DNA from: Verrucomicrobiota bacterium
GTDB lineage: Bacteria > Verrucomicrobiota > Verrucomicrobiia > Opitutales > Opitutaceae
Direction: 5' to 3'
Length of the DNA stretch: 49,966 bases
Assembly: GCA_030605125.1 (NCBI GenBank)
Contig: JAUWBD010000009.1
Location: 1 to 49,966 of the forward strand
A program made the position numbers and the translations under genes. The stretch's first letter is position 1. Every line of letters starts with the position of its first letter. The notes beneath the pieces are model-generated. The model did not search any database, had not been told where the DNA came from, and worked only from the letters and a program-made list of their open reading frames with translations. Shown here piece by piece: positions 23,481 through 31,989 of the stretch.

Positions 23481-25496
23481 ATGGACCAAGAACCTCTGCT
23501 CAGCACCGAACGACTCAGGCTCAGTCGTGAGCTCCAGCGAGGGTGGGCCTCGCGCGGGGCCGTCGTCATCAAGAACGTGCCTACGCAGACCTATCTTGCG
23601 GTCAGCACGGAGCAGGCGCAGGTGCTCGAATCCTTCAAGGAGGGGGCCACCGTGCCGGAGGTGTTCACGGGACTGTTGCAGGAGCGGCGCTGCCCCCCGT
23701 TGCGCGAGTTTTATGAGTTGGTGTTGAAAGCCTTGCAGGTGGGTGTGCTGTCTGTCGGTTCCTCGCGGCGTCCCCTGCGCCCGGCGCTCAACTGGCCCGG
23801 GTGGCGTCCCGGGGCCGGGTGGCTATGGCCGCTGGCGGTTCTGAATTTAGCCGTTGTGCTTGGTCTGGCCTGGCGGGTGGAGCTGCTGGCGGCGCAGTGG
23901 ACGCCGGGCGACATTTTTGTTGGCGTCGCGCTCGCGGCCGCGGCCTTGAGCGCCGGCCAAGCCCTGGCGGCGATGGTCGTGGCCGGCGCGGGCGGCGAGG
24001 TGTATGGGCGGCGAGCCTTGGATTCGCTGCGTCTCTTGCACCTGCGTCTGGATTTGCGGGACAGCCGGCTGCTTCGGCCGGCCGAGCAGGCGTGGGTGGC
24101 GCTGGCGCGCACCCTGCCGCTGGCCTTGGTGTTGCTGCTGGCGCTGGGTTTCCTGCCGGGAGCGGTGCCACCACTGGCGGCGGCGTGGCTGCTGCTCTGG
24201 CGTCCTTGGGGCAAGGGCGTGCCGCGAGAGCTGGGCGCGTTGCTGGGCCGGTATCCACCGCTCGATACGGACTCGAACTTTATCTTTCACCTCAACCAGC
24301 GCCCGCAGCTGCATTGGCGCCCGTGGTGGAGGCGTTGGGATTGGCGGGTGTGCGCGTTGGAGCTGGTCGTCGCCGTCGCCTGGACGGCCTTGGTCGGCCG
24401 TTTCGGGCTCGGTCTTGCCGGAATTGATGTCGGGGAACTGGTGCGGGCCCGACCGGATTACTGGCTGCTCGTCGCGTTGGGTCTGGCGGCCGCGCTGCTG
24501 CTCACGATCATGGGGCGCATTTGCTTCCGTTGGCGCGCGGGGTGGCGGGAGATGCGCCGCAATCTCTGGCGGCGGTGGGATTTGGTTCGCCGGCGTCGCG
24601 GCCCCTTCGAGTTTCCCGAGACGGAGGCGGCGTTGCAGCGGATCGCGGCGGAGCACCCTCTGCTCGGTTTGCTTGGTTTGCTCAATCCCTACGACCGAGC
24701 CGAGATCGTGCGCGCTTGGCGCCCGGTGACCTTCCGGCCGCGGGAAGTGCTTGAGGTGGTCACTTCCGAGGGCGACTCGGTCGGGCTCATCCTTTCCGGG
24801 CGCGCCACGGGGACGCGGTTGACCAGCGCAGGGCGAAGGATGCGGGTGCTTGGCCTGGAGGAGGGGGACTTCTTTGGGCAGGCTGCCGGCGACCTCTTCG
24901 GCGGCACCGAGGCACGCTTCGAATGCCGCGCCGTAACTCCTGTCGCGGCCTTGGTGTTGCCCGCGGGCTTGTTCAGGCGCTGCGTGGTGGAGCAGCTCGG
25001 CGCCGGGCTGGTGCAAGACCTCACCTACAAACTTGCTTTCCTCCGCCGGCTGCCTGTCTGCGCTCATTGGGACGTGGCTTCGGTGGCTCGCTTCGCCCGC
25101 CTCACGCAGATCGTCGCTTATGCCGACGGCGAGTCGCTGGTTCGGGAGGGGCAGGAGCCCCGATGGTTCTACATCGTCTTCGACGGCACGGCCCAGGTGC
25201 GGCGCGGCGGCGAGCTGGTCTCGCTGCTCAAGGCGGGCGATTTCTTCGGCGAGATCAGTCTCCTCCAAAACAGCGCGGCCATGGCCGACGTGGTGGCCCA
25301 GGGTTCGCTCCGCTGCCTGCAGGTGGACCGCAAAGATTTCCTGCGCTTTGTGGCGCGCGATTACCGGGCTGCCCTGGCCTTGGAGCGGATCAGCTCCGCG
25401 CGCCTGGGGCGCCCGATCTTCCCCTTGCGCTCCGCTCCCATCGGCACCTCCCATCCGTTTCGCGAGAGCGTCCGGCGAGAAGCCTGCTACTCCTGA
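23481..25496 (+). CDS. Multidomain membrane protein: PqqD-like domain, degenerate M50 core, two cNMP-binding-like domains
   Basis: 671 aa from ATG 23481. Residues 20-95 resemble a PqqD-like winged helix (TYLAVSTEQAQVLESFKEGA). Residues 115-350 hold about six membrane helices. Within them L156-SAGQ-ALAAM sits where M50 proteases have HELGHALA, and GGEVYG follows as it does in M50, so zinc ligands and the catalytic Glu are absent. Residues about 400-515 and 528-640 are two cyclic-nucleotide-binding folds. The second has FFGEISLLQNSAAMADVV, with Ala where the phosphate-binding Arg is normal. Inference: a signalling or scaffold protein derived from a site-2-protease-like ancestor. Alternative: an unrelated membrane protein with CAP domains. 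Confidence 0.7.
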   Translation: MDQEPLLSTERLRLSRELQRGWASRGAVVIKNVPTQTYLAVSTEQAQVLESFKEGATVPEVFTGLLQERRCPPLREFYELVLKALQVGVLSVGSSRRPLRPALNWPGWRPGAGWLWPLAVLNLAVVLGLAWRVELLAAQWTPGDIFVGVALAAAALSAGQALAAMVVAGAGGEVYGRRALDSLRLLHLRLDLRDSRLLRPAEQAWVALARTLPLALVLLLALGFLPGAVPPLAAAWLLLWRPWGKGVPRELGALLGRYPPLDTDSNFIFHLNQRPQLHWRPWWRRWDWRVCALELVVAVAWTALVGRFGLGLAGIDVGELVRARPDYWLLVALGLAAALLLTIMGRICFRWRAGWREMRRNLWRRWDLVRRRRGPFEFPETEAALQRIAAEHPLLGLLGLLNPYDRAEIVRAWRPVTFRPREVLEVVTSEGDSVGLILSGRATGTRLTSAGRRMRVLGLEEGDFFGQAAGDLFGGTEARFECRAVTPVAALVLPAGLFRRCVVEQLGAGLVQDLTYKLAFLRRLPVCAHWDVASVARFARLTQIVAYADGESLVREGQEPRWFYIVFDGTAQVRRGGELVSLLKAGDFFGEISLLQNSAAMADVVAQGSLRCLQVDRKDFLRFVARDYRAALALERISSARLGRPIFPLRSAPIGTSHPFRESVRREACYS

Positions 25497-25576
25497 GCCC
25501 CGCGGGAGCGGCCGAGCCGCCTTCGCAAAACAGGTTTGGTTTTCGGGGCGCTTGTTGGTTGGGTGAACGTTCGTCC

Positions 25577-26674
25577 ATGAAAGTCCCTTTCCTCGACCTC
25601 TCGCTCCAGCATCGCGCGATTCGCGAACAGGCGCTCGCGGCGCTCGCCGCCACCTACGACGCCACGCGTTTCTGCCTCGGCAAGGACGTGGAGGACTTCG
25701 AGGCCGCTTTCGCCAAGACCCTCGGCTACCCGCGCGCCCTCGGCCTCAACTCCGGCACTTCGCCCCTGCACATGGCCGCCGCGCTCGCCGGCTGGGGCCC
25801 GGGCGACGAGGTGATCGCGCCGCCCTTCACCTTCATTTCGACCGTGTGGGGCATCAGCTACGTCGGCGCCACGCCGGTCTTCGTGGATATCGACGAGGCC
25901 ACCTTCCTGCTCGATCCCGCCAAGATCGAGGCGGCGATCACCCCGCGCACGAAGGGCATCGTGGCGGTGCATCTCTTCGGCCTGCCCGCGCCGATGGAGG
26001 CCATCCTCGCCATCGCGAAAAAGCACGGACTCTTCGTCGTCGAAGACTGCGCCCAAGCGGTCGGCGCCACCTGCGGCGGCACGCCCGTCGGCCTGCTCGG
26101 CGACTGCGGCACCTTTAGTTTCTACCCCACGAAAAACCTCGGCGGCTGCGGCGAGGGCGGTGCCTTCGTCTCGCGCCGCGAGGAGATTTTCGAGAAGGCG
26201 AAGCTCCTCCGCGTGCACGGTTCGGGGCGTCGCTATTACCACGACCATGTCGGCTTCAATTTCCGCATGGATGGCTTTCAGGGCGCGCTGCTCGGCGTGA
26301 AGTTGCCGCACCTCGCGGGCTGGACGGCGCGCCGGCGCGAAATCGCGAATCGCTACCTGGCCGGCATCAAGCATCCGGATGTTCGCCTGCCCGTCGGCCA
26401 GACCACCGACGGCGAGAGCGTGTGGCACCAGTTCACGATCCGCCACCCGCGGCGCGACGCGTTGCGCGAGCACCTCGCGAAGCACGATGTCGGCACCGAT
26501 CTCATCTATCCGGTGCCGCTGCACCGCCAGGCCTGCTACGCCTCGCTCGGCTACGCGGAAGGCTCGATGCCCGTCGCCGAGCGCGCCTGCGCCACGGTGC
26601 TCAGCCTGCCGATTTTCCCCGAGCTGACGGACGCTCAGGTCGAGCACGTGATCGCCTCGGTCAACGCGTTTTGA
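25577..26674 (+). CDS. DegT/DnrJ/EryC1/StrS family PLP-dependent aminotransferase
   Basis: 365 aa from ATG 25577 (MKVPFLDLSLQHRAIREQ). Family landmarks: GLNSGTSPLHMAAALAGWGPGDEVI, VEDCAQAVGA, and the PLP lysine in FSFYPTKNLGGCGEGG; C-terminal VWHQFTIR and YPVPLHRQACY. These enzymes add an amino group to keto-sugars for polysaccharide or antibiotic sugars. No sugar-nucleotide genes are adjacent, so its pathway is not shown by context. The gene before it ends 80 bp upstream. Confidence 0.95.
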   Translation: MKVPFLDLSLQHRAIREQALAALAATYDATRFCLGKDVEDFEAAFAKTLGYPRALGLNSGTSPLHMAAALAGWGPGDEVIAPPFTFISTVWGISYVGATPVFVDIDEATFLLDPAKIEAAITPRTKGIVAVHLFGLPAPMEAILAIAKKHGLFVVEDCAQAVGATCGGTPVGLLGDCGTFSFYPTKNLGGCGEGGAFVSRREEIFEKAKLLRVHGSGRRYYHDHVGFNFRMDGFQGALLGVKLPHLAGWTARRREIANRYLAGIKHPDVRLPVGQTTDGESVWHQFTIRHPRRDALREHLAKHDVGTDLIYPVPLHRQACYASLGYAEGSMPVAERACATVLSLPIFPELTDAQVEHVIASVNAF

Positions 26675-26681
26675 TTTTTTG

Positions 26682-26753
26682 AACCACTAATCGGCACTAA
26701 TGGTCACTAATCTGCTCTGCTGCATTAGTGACCATCAGTGAACATTAGTGGTT
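26682..26753. repeat. Inverted repeat of phased CACTAAT units between aminotransferase and trpF
   Basis: The left arm (26682-26711) is three CACTAA units at exact 10-bp spacing. The right arm (26724-26753) is its complement with ATTAGTG units. About 26 of 30 positions pair, with a 12-base loop CTGCTCTGCTGC-like. It starts 7 bp after the aminotransferase stop and ends 11 bp before the trpF ATG, thus filling the gap. Same architecture as 19365-19463 with a different unit. Confidence 0.85.
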
Positions 26754-26764
26754 AACTCTGCGTC

Positions 26765-27427
26765 ATGATCGGCGACATTCACTTTAAGGTCTGCGGGATT
26801 CGGCGCGCGGAGGATGCGCGGCTGGCGGCGGAGCTGGGGGCGGATTTTCTCGGTTTCATCCTCTACCCGAAATCGCCGCGCTATCTCGCGCTCGGCGATT
26901 ACTCCGGGCTCGATCCGGCTCTACCGCGGGGGCCCAAGCGCGTGGCGGTGATGGTCGAGCCCTCCCTTGACGACCTCGATTGGGCGCAGGAGGCGGGCTT
27001 CGATTTTTTCCAGATCCACGCGCGTCACGACACGGGCGAGGCGACGGTGCGGGCGTGGAGCGAAGCGGTGGGGCCGGCGCGGCTCTGGCTCGCGCCCAAG
27101 CTGCCTCCGGGCGCGGCGTTTCCCGAGGCGTGGCTGCCCTTGGCCGACACCTTCCTCGTGGACACCTTTCACGCCGAGGGCTTCGGCGGCTCGGGGCGCA
27201 CGGGCGACTGGGCGGGCTTTGCCGCCTTGGGCGCGCGGCATCCCGCGAAGCGCTGGATTCTCGCGGGCGGGCTCTCGCCCGAGAATGTCGGCGCCGCGCT
27301 GGCCGCGACACGGGCGCGGCTGGTGGACGTGAACAGCGGCGTGGAGACCGCGCCGGGCGTGAAGTCCTCCGAGAAACTCCGCGCCTTGGCGACCGCGCTC
27401 AGTTCGGCATCGGCCGTGCGCGGTTGA
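26765..27427 (+). CDS. trpF: Phosphoribosylanthranilate isomerase
   Basis: 220 aa, ATG 26765. The catalytic Cys is in FKVCGIRRAEDA and the catalytic Asp in the LVDTFH-type strand (here FLVDTFHAEGFGGSG); the phosphate-binding LAGGLSPENVG and VDVNSGVE close the barrel. It catalyses the third step of tryptophan synthesis. It stands alone without other trp genes. Its last 29 bases overlap the 3' end of a convergent membrane-protein gene. Confidence 0.96.
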   Translation: MIGDIHFKVCGIRRAEDARLAAELGADFLGFILYPKSPRYLALGDYSGLDPALPRGPKRVAVMVEPSLDDLDWAQEAGFDFFQIHARHDTGEATVRAWSEAVGPARLWLAPKLPPGAAFPEAWLPLADTFLVDTFHAEGFGGSGRTGDWAGFAALGARHPAKRWILAGGLSPENVGAALAATRARLVDVNSGVETAPGVKSSEKLRALATALSSASAVRG

Positions 27428-27932
27428 GGAAGCGCAGCAACAGGTAGAGCGTGCCGGCGGCGGGCGCGACCAGGTAGGCGGAGAGGTTGATCGTCTGCGT
27501 GACCACGATGCCGGGCGTGAGGTCCGGGTAGGCCGCCGTTGGATACAGCGGAGGCAGCCCGGCCGCGAGGCGGGCGCGAGCGAGCGCGCCGAACGCAAGC
27601 AGGAGGACTTCGATCGCGATCAGCAGGAGCGCGAAGCCGCCGAGGGCGGACGAGAGAGGGACGGGGGCGCGCGCTCCGGCGCGGCAGGCGAGCCAGGCGA
27701 GAAACCCGAAGGCGAGGCCGGGACCGAGGGTGGCGACCGAGGCGTATTGCAGGGCGAGCAAGCCGTGGCGCTCGAGCGGCAGCAGCGGGCGGTGGTATTC
27801 CGTGAAATGGCGGGGCTCGACGCCGATCAGGTAGAGGTCGTGCAGAAACGCCCAGGCCAGGATCAGGCTCGCGAAGGCGAGCATGAAGCGCGCGAGCGGG
27901 CGGCGTTCTTGCTCGGGGATGGGGAGGCGCAT
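27399..27932 (-). CDS. Four-helix membrane protein of unknown function
   Basis: 177 aa, ATG 27932. Four hydrophobic segments (about 15-32, 58-82, 92-118 and 142-170), a short cytoplasmic-looking N-terminus (MRLPIPEQERRPLARF), no recognised motif. It lies 22 bp downstream of the peptide-binding lipoprotein on the same strand and is probably co-transcribed. It does not look like an ABC permease (no EAA loop). The 3' end overlaps trpF by 29 bp in convergent orientation. Confidence 0.75.
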   Translation of the reverse strand: MRLPIPEQERRPLARFMLAFASLILAWAFLHDLYLIGVEPRHFTEYHRPLLPLERHGLLALQYASVATLGPGLAFGFLAWLACRAGARAPVPLSSALGGFALLLIAIEVLLLAFGALARARLAAGLPPLYPTAAYPDLTPGIVVTQTINLSAYLVAPAAGTLYLLLRFLNRARPMPN

Positions 27933-27954
27933 GGGCGGCGCGTCGCGGCGGCGA

Positions 27955-29592
27955 TCAGGGCTCGAGGCTCACGTGCTTGAGCGGGTGGCGGTCGAGGAGG
28001 GTGGGGTGCCAGCCGCGCACGGCGGGGTGCAGGAGATAGACGTGGGTGTTGAAGTAGAGGGGGAGAATCGGCGAGGCCTCGAGGAGGCGCGTCTCGGCGG
28101 CGCGGTAGAGCGCGTGGCGGCGCTCCGGATCGAGCGTGCGAGTCGCCTCGTAAATCGCGCGGTCGTAGGCGGGGTCGCTCCAGCCGGTGAAGTTTTGCGC
28201 GCTGTCCTTGGTGAAGAGGGCGAGAAAACTGAGCGGATCGTTGTAGTCGGCCACCCAGCCGGAGCGGAGGAGCTGGAAATCACCCGTGCGGCGGGCGTCG
28301 AGGAGGGTGGAGAACTCCTGGTTCACGAGGCGCGTCTGGATGCCGATGGCGCGCCACTGTTGCTGGAGCACCTCGGCGATGCGGCGGTGGTTTTCGGAGG
28401 TGTTGTAGAGCAGGTCAAAGACCGGCAGGCCGCGGCCCTCGGGGTGGCCGGCCTCGGCGAGGAGGGCGCGCGCGGCGTCGGGATCATGGCGGAGGAGCGA
28501 GGGGGGCTCGTAGCCGCCGGTGCCCGGGGGCACGAAGCCGGTGGCTGGGCGTTGGCCGCCGCGGAGGAGGGCGGAGACGAGCGCCTCGCGGTCGAGGGCG
28601 AGGGAAAGGGCGCGGCGCACGCGGACGTCGTTGAGGAAGGGGCGGGCGGTGTTGATACGGTAGAAGTAGATGTCGAGAAACGGATCGGCGCGGAGCTGGG
28701 CGGGGGCGGAGGCGCGCCAGGCCTCGACGCGGCCGGGCGGCAGGGTGTCGATGACGTGGAGCTGGCCGGCGCGGTAGGCGCGCTCGGCGGCCTCGACGCT
28801 GTCGAAGGGGTGGAAATGCACGGCGCGGAGGCGGACCGTGGCGGCATCCCAGTAGGCGGGGTTGGCCGCGGCGACGATCACTTGGCCGCGGCGCCAGTCG
28901 CGGAGGAGGAAGGGGCCGCTGCCGACGAAGGTGGCGGGCGTGGACGCCCAGCGGTTGCCGCGGGTATCCGGCGCGCCCGCCGCGGCGATGGCGTGGAGCG
29001 GCACGGGGAACCAGACCGGATGGGAGAGCAGGGAGAGGAAGTGCGAGGCGGGGTATTCGAGGGCGACGCGGACGACGTGCGTATCCGGCGTGCTGATACC
29101 GACAGCGGAGAAGTCGGCGAGGCGCCCCTTGTGGTAGGCCTCGGCGTTGAGCACGGGGTAGAGCAGCTCGGCGTTGGGCGCGCCGAGGGAGGGCGAGAGC
29201 GCGCGGCGGAAGGAGGCGACGACGTCCTCGGCGGCGATGGGGCGGCCGTCGGACCAGCGTGCGTCCGGGCGAAGGTGGAAGGTGTAGGCGAGGCCGTCCG
29301 CGGGGACCTCCCAGCGGGCGGCGAGGCCCGGCACGGGCGCGAGCGTTTCGGGGTGCTCGCCGACGAGGCCCTCGAAGAGGGCGGAGATCACGTGGATGTC
29401 GTTGAGCGAGGAGGCGAGGTGGGGGTCGAGGTCGGAAGGCTCGGGGCCGATGCCTCGGTGGAGCGTCTGGGTGCGGAGGCCCTCCTCGACGAGCGTGGTG
29501 CGCGGGGAGCAGGCGGCGAGGAGGAGGCCCGCGATACACGCGAAAACGCACGAGAGGGGGCGAAGGAGAGAGGCGGGCGGGAGGACGGGCAT
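27955..29592 (-). CDS. Peptide ABC transporter substrate-binding lipoprotein (SBP family 5, OppA/DppA-like)
   Basis: 545 aa, ATG 29592. Lipoprotein signal with lipobox LLLAAC near residue 27. The family 5 pattern follows: PSDLDPHLASSLNDIHVI, SDGRPIAAEDVVASFRRALSP, the domain-hinge region VGSGPFLLRDWRRG, and NDVRVRRALSLALDRE. Family role: binds oligopeptides outside the inner membrane and feeds OppBCDF-type permeases. No permease or ATPase genes adjoin; it pairs only with a small membrane protein downstream. Confidence 0.95.
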   Translation of the reverse strand: MPVLPPASLLRPLSCVFACIAGLLLAACSPRTTLVEEGLRTQTLHRGIGPEPSDLDPHLASSLNDIHVISALFEGLVGEHPETLAPVPGLAARWEVPADGLAYTFHLRPDARWSDGRPIAAEDVVASFRRALSPSLGAPNAELLYPVLNAEAYHKGRLADFSAVGISTPDTHVVRVALEYPASHFLSLLSHPVWFPVPLHAIAAAGAPDTRGNRWASTPATFVGSGPFLLRDWRRGQVIVAAANPAYWDAATVRLRAVHFHPFDSVEAAERAYRAGQLHVIDTLPPGRVEAWRASAPAQLRADPFLDIYFYRINTARPFLNDVRVRRALSLALDREALVSALLRGGQRPATGFVPPGTGGYEPPSLLRHDPDAARALLAEAGHPEGRGLPVFDLLYNTSENHRRIAEVLQQQWRAIGIQTRLVNQEFSTLLDARRTGDFQLLRSGWVADYNDPLSFLALFTKDSAQNFTGWSDPAYDRAIYEATRTLDPERRHALYRAAETRLLEASPILPLYFNTHVYLLHPAVRGWHPTLLDRHPLKHVSLEP

Positions 29593-29672
29593 GGGCGAGC
29601 GGGGAGCTTCGCGAGCGCGGCGCCCGGCCGCCAGCGGTTTTCGCCTGCCCGTGTTGTGTCGGTGGCCGAGAT

Positions 29673-30434
29673 TTAACCGGTTCCCGCAAGCTGCTTGGCC
29701 ACCATCAGGCCAATGCAGAGCGCGAGGCCGCCGGAGAGGAGAGTGCCGATGAGCACGTATTCGGCGAACGCGCGATCATCCAAAGCCTTTGAGCGTGCGA
29801 AGGCCTTTGCGGCGAGGATGAAGCCGATGGCGCCATACTGCCCTTGCAGAATGAAGCCATAGAGGAGGGCGCGTTCGAGCAGGCCGATGACGCGCCCCCG
29901 GTTGAACTCGCCGATGTCCACGGTCTCCGTTCCCGTCGCCTGTGCGCGTGGCTTGAGGTTTAGCCGGTCGAATACGGCGCGGATCGCAAGGTTGGCTTCG
30001 TTGGCTGAAAGCAGCAATCCGAGCAGGATCAACTGCGAGCCATGGCTAAATAGTCCCATGAGCAGCGGGGACAGGGTGCTCCATTCCGCCAGGCGCCAAC
30101 CCAGTTCCTGCCAGACGGGGCGAAACAGGACGCCGGCGCCCGAAGAGAAGCAGATGCTCAGGCCTGCCAGTTCAAGCAGGCCGATGAGCAGGCGGCGGGA
30201 GTTGCGCCGCTTGAGGCGATTTTCCGCGGCGAAGCCGGCGAGGTTGGCGGTCGCCACCAAGATGAACGCCCCAACGAGCGGTCCTCCGAATTCGAAGCAG
30301 GCGGACAACGCCCCGATCTCGATAATCGTTTTTCCGGCTCATGCTCGTCGAGGCATGGGATCGTCGCGGAAGTAGCAAAAGAGCCGTGTGGTCAGCACGA
30401 GGTTGGCGGCGACCAAGAAAGAAAGCGGGATCAT
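29673..30434 (-). CDS. SatD-partner membrane protein, interrupted by one in-frame TGA (codon 32)
   Basis: The frame starts at ATG 30434, overlapping the satD stop as ATGA, and encodes MIPLSFLVAANLVLTTRLF, then stops at TGA 30341-30339. The same frame stays open at once beyond it (AGKTIIEIGALSACFEFGGP) to 29673. Read through, the product has 253 aa and several membrane helices. Its C-terminal part (GRVIGLLERALLYGFI, AIGFILAAKAFARSK, EYVLIGTLLS) resembles the end of DUF3307-type proteins often paired with SatD. Changing TGA to TGG (one transition) would restore it. Otherwise a 211-aa product from TTG 30308 remains possible. Confidence 0.65.
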
Positions 30435-31060
30435 CGTCCGAGCGCGGTGTTCAAGGATCGGGTCAATTCAAGAAGGACGCGCCGCCATTCGTCCAGATCG
30501 GCGGCGCGGATGTTCTTGTTTACCGCCCGGGGCGTGATTTGGGCCGCCTTGGCCAGCGAGACGCTGTCGGCGCCGTCCAACAGCCCGGCCATCAGGCGCA
30601 GCCGTGTATCCCGCCATGGCTCGATGATCCCGGAAAAAATCGCGAGCACGGGTTTGGCGAGACGGGAAGCCTCCGGATCCAGGCCGCCCAGCCCGAGAAG
30701 GCGGCCGTCCTTCTTCAGGCCGTTCATGATTTCGCGCGCTTCGTGGAAAGCGGGGCCGTCCATCCCGATCGCTTGTCGTTTGTTTATCGGAGTGTCGATC
30801 TTGCCGACGGACAGGGCGAAGCGGACACGGATCGGCGCCAGCGCGTGCAAAAGGAAAAAAACATCGCCGAACGTGGTGTCCGCGTCCCGGTAGATAGCCT
30901 GAAACTCGTCGCCCAGCGTGATGGTGAAAGGGGATCGCAGGCCGGCCTCGCGACGGCGGTTCAGGGATTGAACCGCTTTTTGCAGACGTCGCTGCAAAGA
31001 TGTCCGATCAGTGGCATGGCGAGAGGCCACGAGATCGCCGATCAGCACGAGATGGTTCAT
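30431..31060 (-). CDS. satD: SatD family protein
   Basis: 209 aa, ATG 31060. Start NHLVLIGDLVASRHATDRTSLQRRL and the segment SPFTITLGDEFQAIYRD are typical of the SatD family (PF16264), named from the streptococcal sat operon; the function is not established. The C-terminal 50 residues (VSLAKAAQITPRAVNKNIRA) look like a helix-turn-helix, so DNA binding is plausible. It overlaps the membrane-protein gene by 4 bp, and its own promoter carries repeated AAGAACC palindromes, which fits autoregulation (inference). Confidence 0.85.
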   Translation of the reverse strand: MNHLVLIGDLVASRHATDRTSLQRRLQKAVQSLNRRREAGLRSPFTITLGDEFQAIYRDADTTFGDVFFLLHALAPIRVRFALSVGKIDTPINKRQAIGMDGPAFHEAREIMNGLKKDGRLLGLGGLDPEASRLAKPVLAIFSGIIEPWRDTRLRLMAGLLDGADSVSLAKAAQITPRAVNKNIRAADLDEWRRVLLELTRSLNTALGR

Positions 31061-31068
31061 CGGATCAT

Positions 31069-31132
31069 AAAGAACCCAAATGGTTCTTTTATCAATAAGG
31101 AACCAATTTGGTTCTTTTGGTTAAAAAGAACC
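31069..31132 (-). promoter_or_regulatory. satD promoter with two and a half AAGAACC palindromes
   Basis: Site 1: AAAGAACC-CAAAT-GGTTCTTT (31069-31089). Site 2: GAACCAA-T-TTGGTTC (31100-31114). A half-site AAAGAACC lies at 31125-31132. Centres are 28 bp apart. On the minus strand a TATGAT -10-like box sits 5-10 bp before the ATG and TTGATA lies between the two sites, so site 1 would be within the core promoter. This is the most AT-rich stretch of the neighbourhood. Candidate repressor operators; the binder may be SatD itself. Confidence 0.7.
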
Positions 31133-31140
31133 TCTGGAGG

Positions 31141-31944
31141 CTAAGCTCTGGGCGGACCGGGCGGGGGCGCGGGCGGCGGGGCGGGCGGATCCGCGCGCTC
31201 GGCGCGGAGGGAGGCGAGTTCCTGCTGGAGCGCTTCGAGGCGGGCGAGCATCTCGGCCTGGGCGCGGCGCGAGGCGGGCTCGTCTTTTTCCCCTCCCAGA
31301 AAAAACGATGCCGCCACGCCGCTGAGCGTGCCGAAGAGGCCGATGCCGGAGACCATGAGACACACGGCGATCATCCGGCCGGCGTCGGTGACGGGGAAAC
31401 GGTCGCCGTAACCGACGGTCGTGACGGTCGTCATGCTCCACCAAAGCGCCTCCTCGGCGGTGTGGATGTTGGCCTCGGGATGGTCGCTCTCGACCACGAG
31501 CACACCGGCGGAGCCAAAGGCGACGACCAGGAAGGTGATGGTGACGACCGAGGCGACGCCGGCGTGGGCCTTGCTGTCGGCGAGCAGGCGGACGAGCCGG
31601 CGGAAGGTGCCGACCGCGCGGATGAGCCGGATGATCCGGATGATCCGGAACAGGCGGGCCCAGCGGAAAATCTCGACGGACGGGACGGCCGCGAGGAGGT
31701 CGAGCCAGCCCCATTTGAGGAAGCGGAGCTTGGACGGGGCGGCGCGGAGACGAATGAGGAAATCGAGAAAGAAGACCGCGCACACCGCCGTGTCGATGTA
31801 GGTGAGGAGACGGCTGACCTCGCGGGGAAGGTCGAGAACCCAGTCGGCGGCGAGAGCGGCGAGCAGGATGAGCGCGAGGACGAGGAGGGCGAACTGGAAG
31901 GGGGTAAAGTCTTCTCGCGGAGTTGCGGTCACGCCGTCGGCCAT
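31141..31944 (-). CDS. Voltage-gated potassium channel (Kv type)
   Basis: 267 aa, ATG 31944. Six membrane segments. S4 is arginine-rich with regular spacing (RWARLFRIIRIIRLIRAVG), and the pore loop is WWSMTTVTTVGYGDRFPV with the K+ filter TVGYGD. The C-terminus is a helical, probably coiled-coil tail (AEMLARLEALQQELASLRAE) ending in a proline-rich end. It should form a tetramer in the inner membrane. No regulatory RCK domain. Its stop is adjacent to the satD promoter. Confidence 0.95.
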   Translation of the reverse strand: MADGVTATPREDFTPFQFALLVLALILLAALAADWVLDLPREVSRLLTYIDTAVCAVFFLDFLIRLRAAPSKLRFLKWGWLDLLAAVPSVEIFRWARLFRIIRIIRLIRAVGTFRRLVRLLADSKAHAGVASVVTITFLVVAFGSAGVLVVESDHPEANIHTAEEALWWSMTTVTTVGYGDRFPVTDAGRMIAVCLMVSGIGLFGTLSGVAASFFLGGEKDEPASRRAQAEMLARLEALQQELASLRAERADPPAPPPAPPPGPPRA

Positions 31945-31989
31945 GTGGACGAGGGAAACGGAGACGTGCGGAAGGGCAAGCCGCGGAGG

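Noticed and set aside
23093-23572. ORFs in the gap between hemD and the pseudo-M50 gene, either strand
   Set aside because: Short, no domain or start signal, and they cross palindromes; the region reads as regulatory DNA.
30339-30341. TGA in the SatD partner as selenocysteine or a reassigned codon
   Set aside because: Other genes here use TGA as stop (for example yqeY, ilvN, mrpC), and no selenoprotein family fits; a nonsense change or error is simpler.
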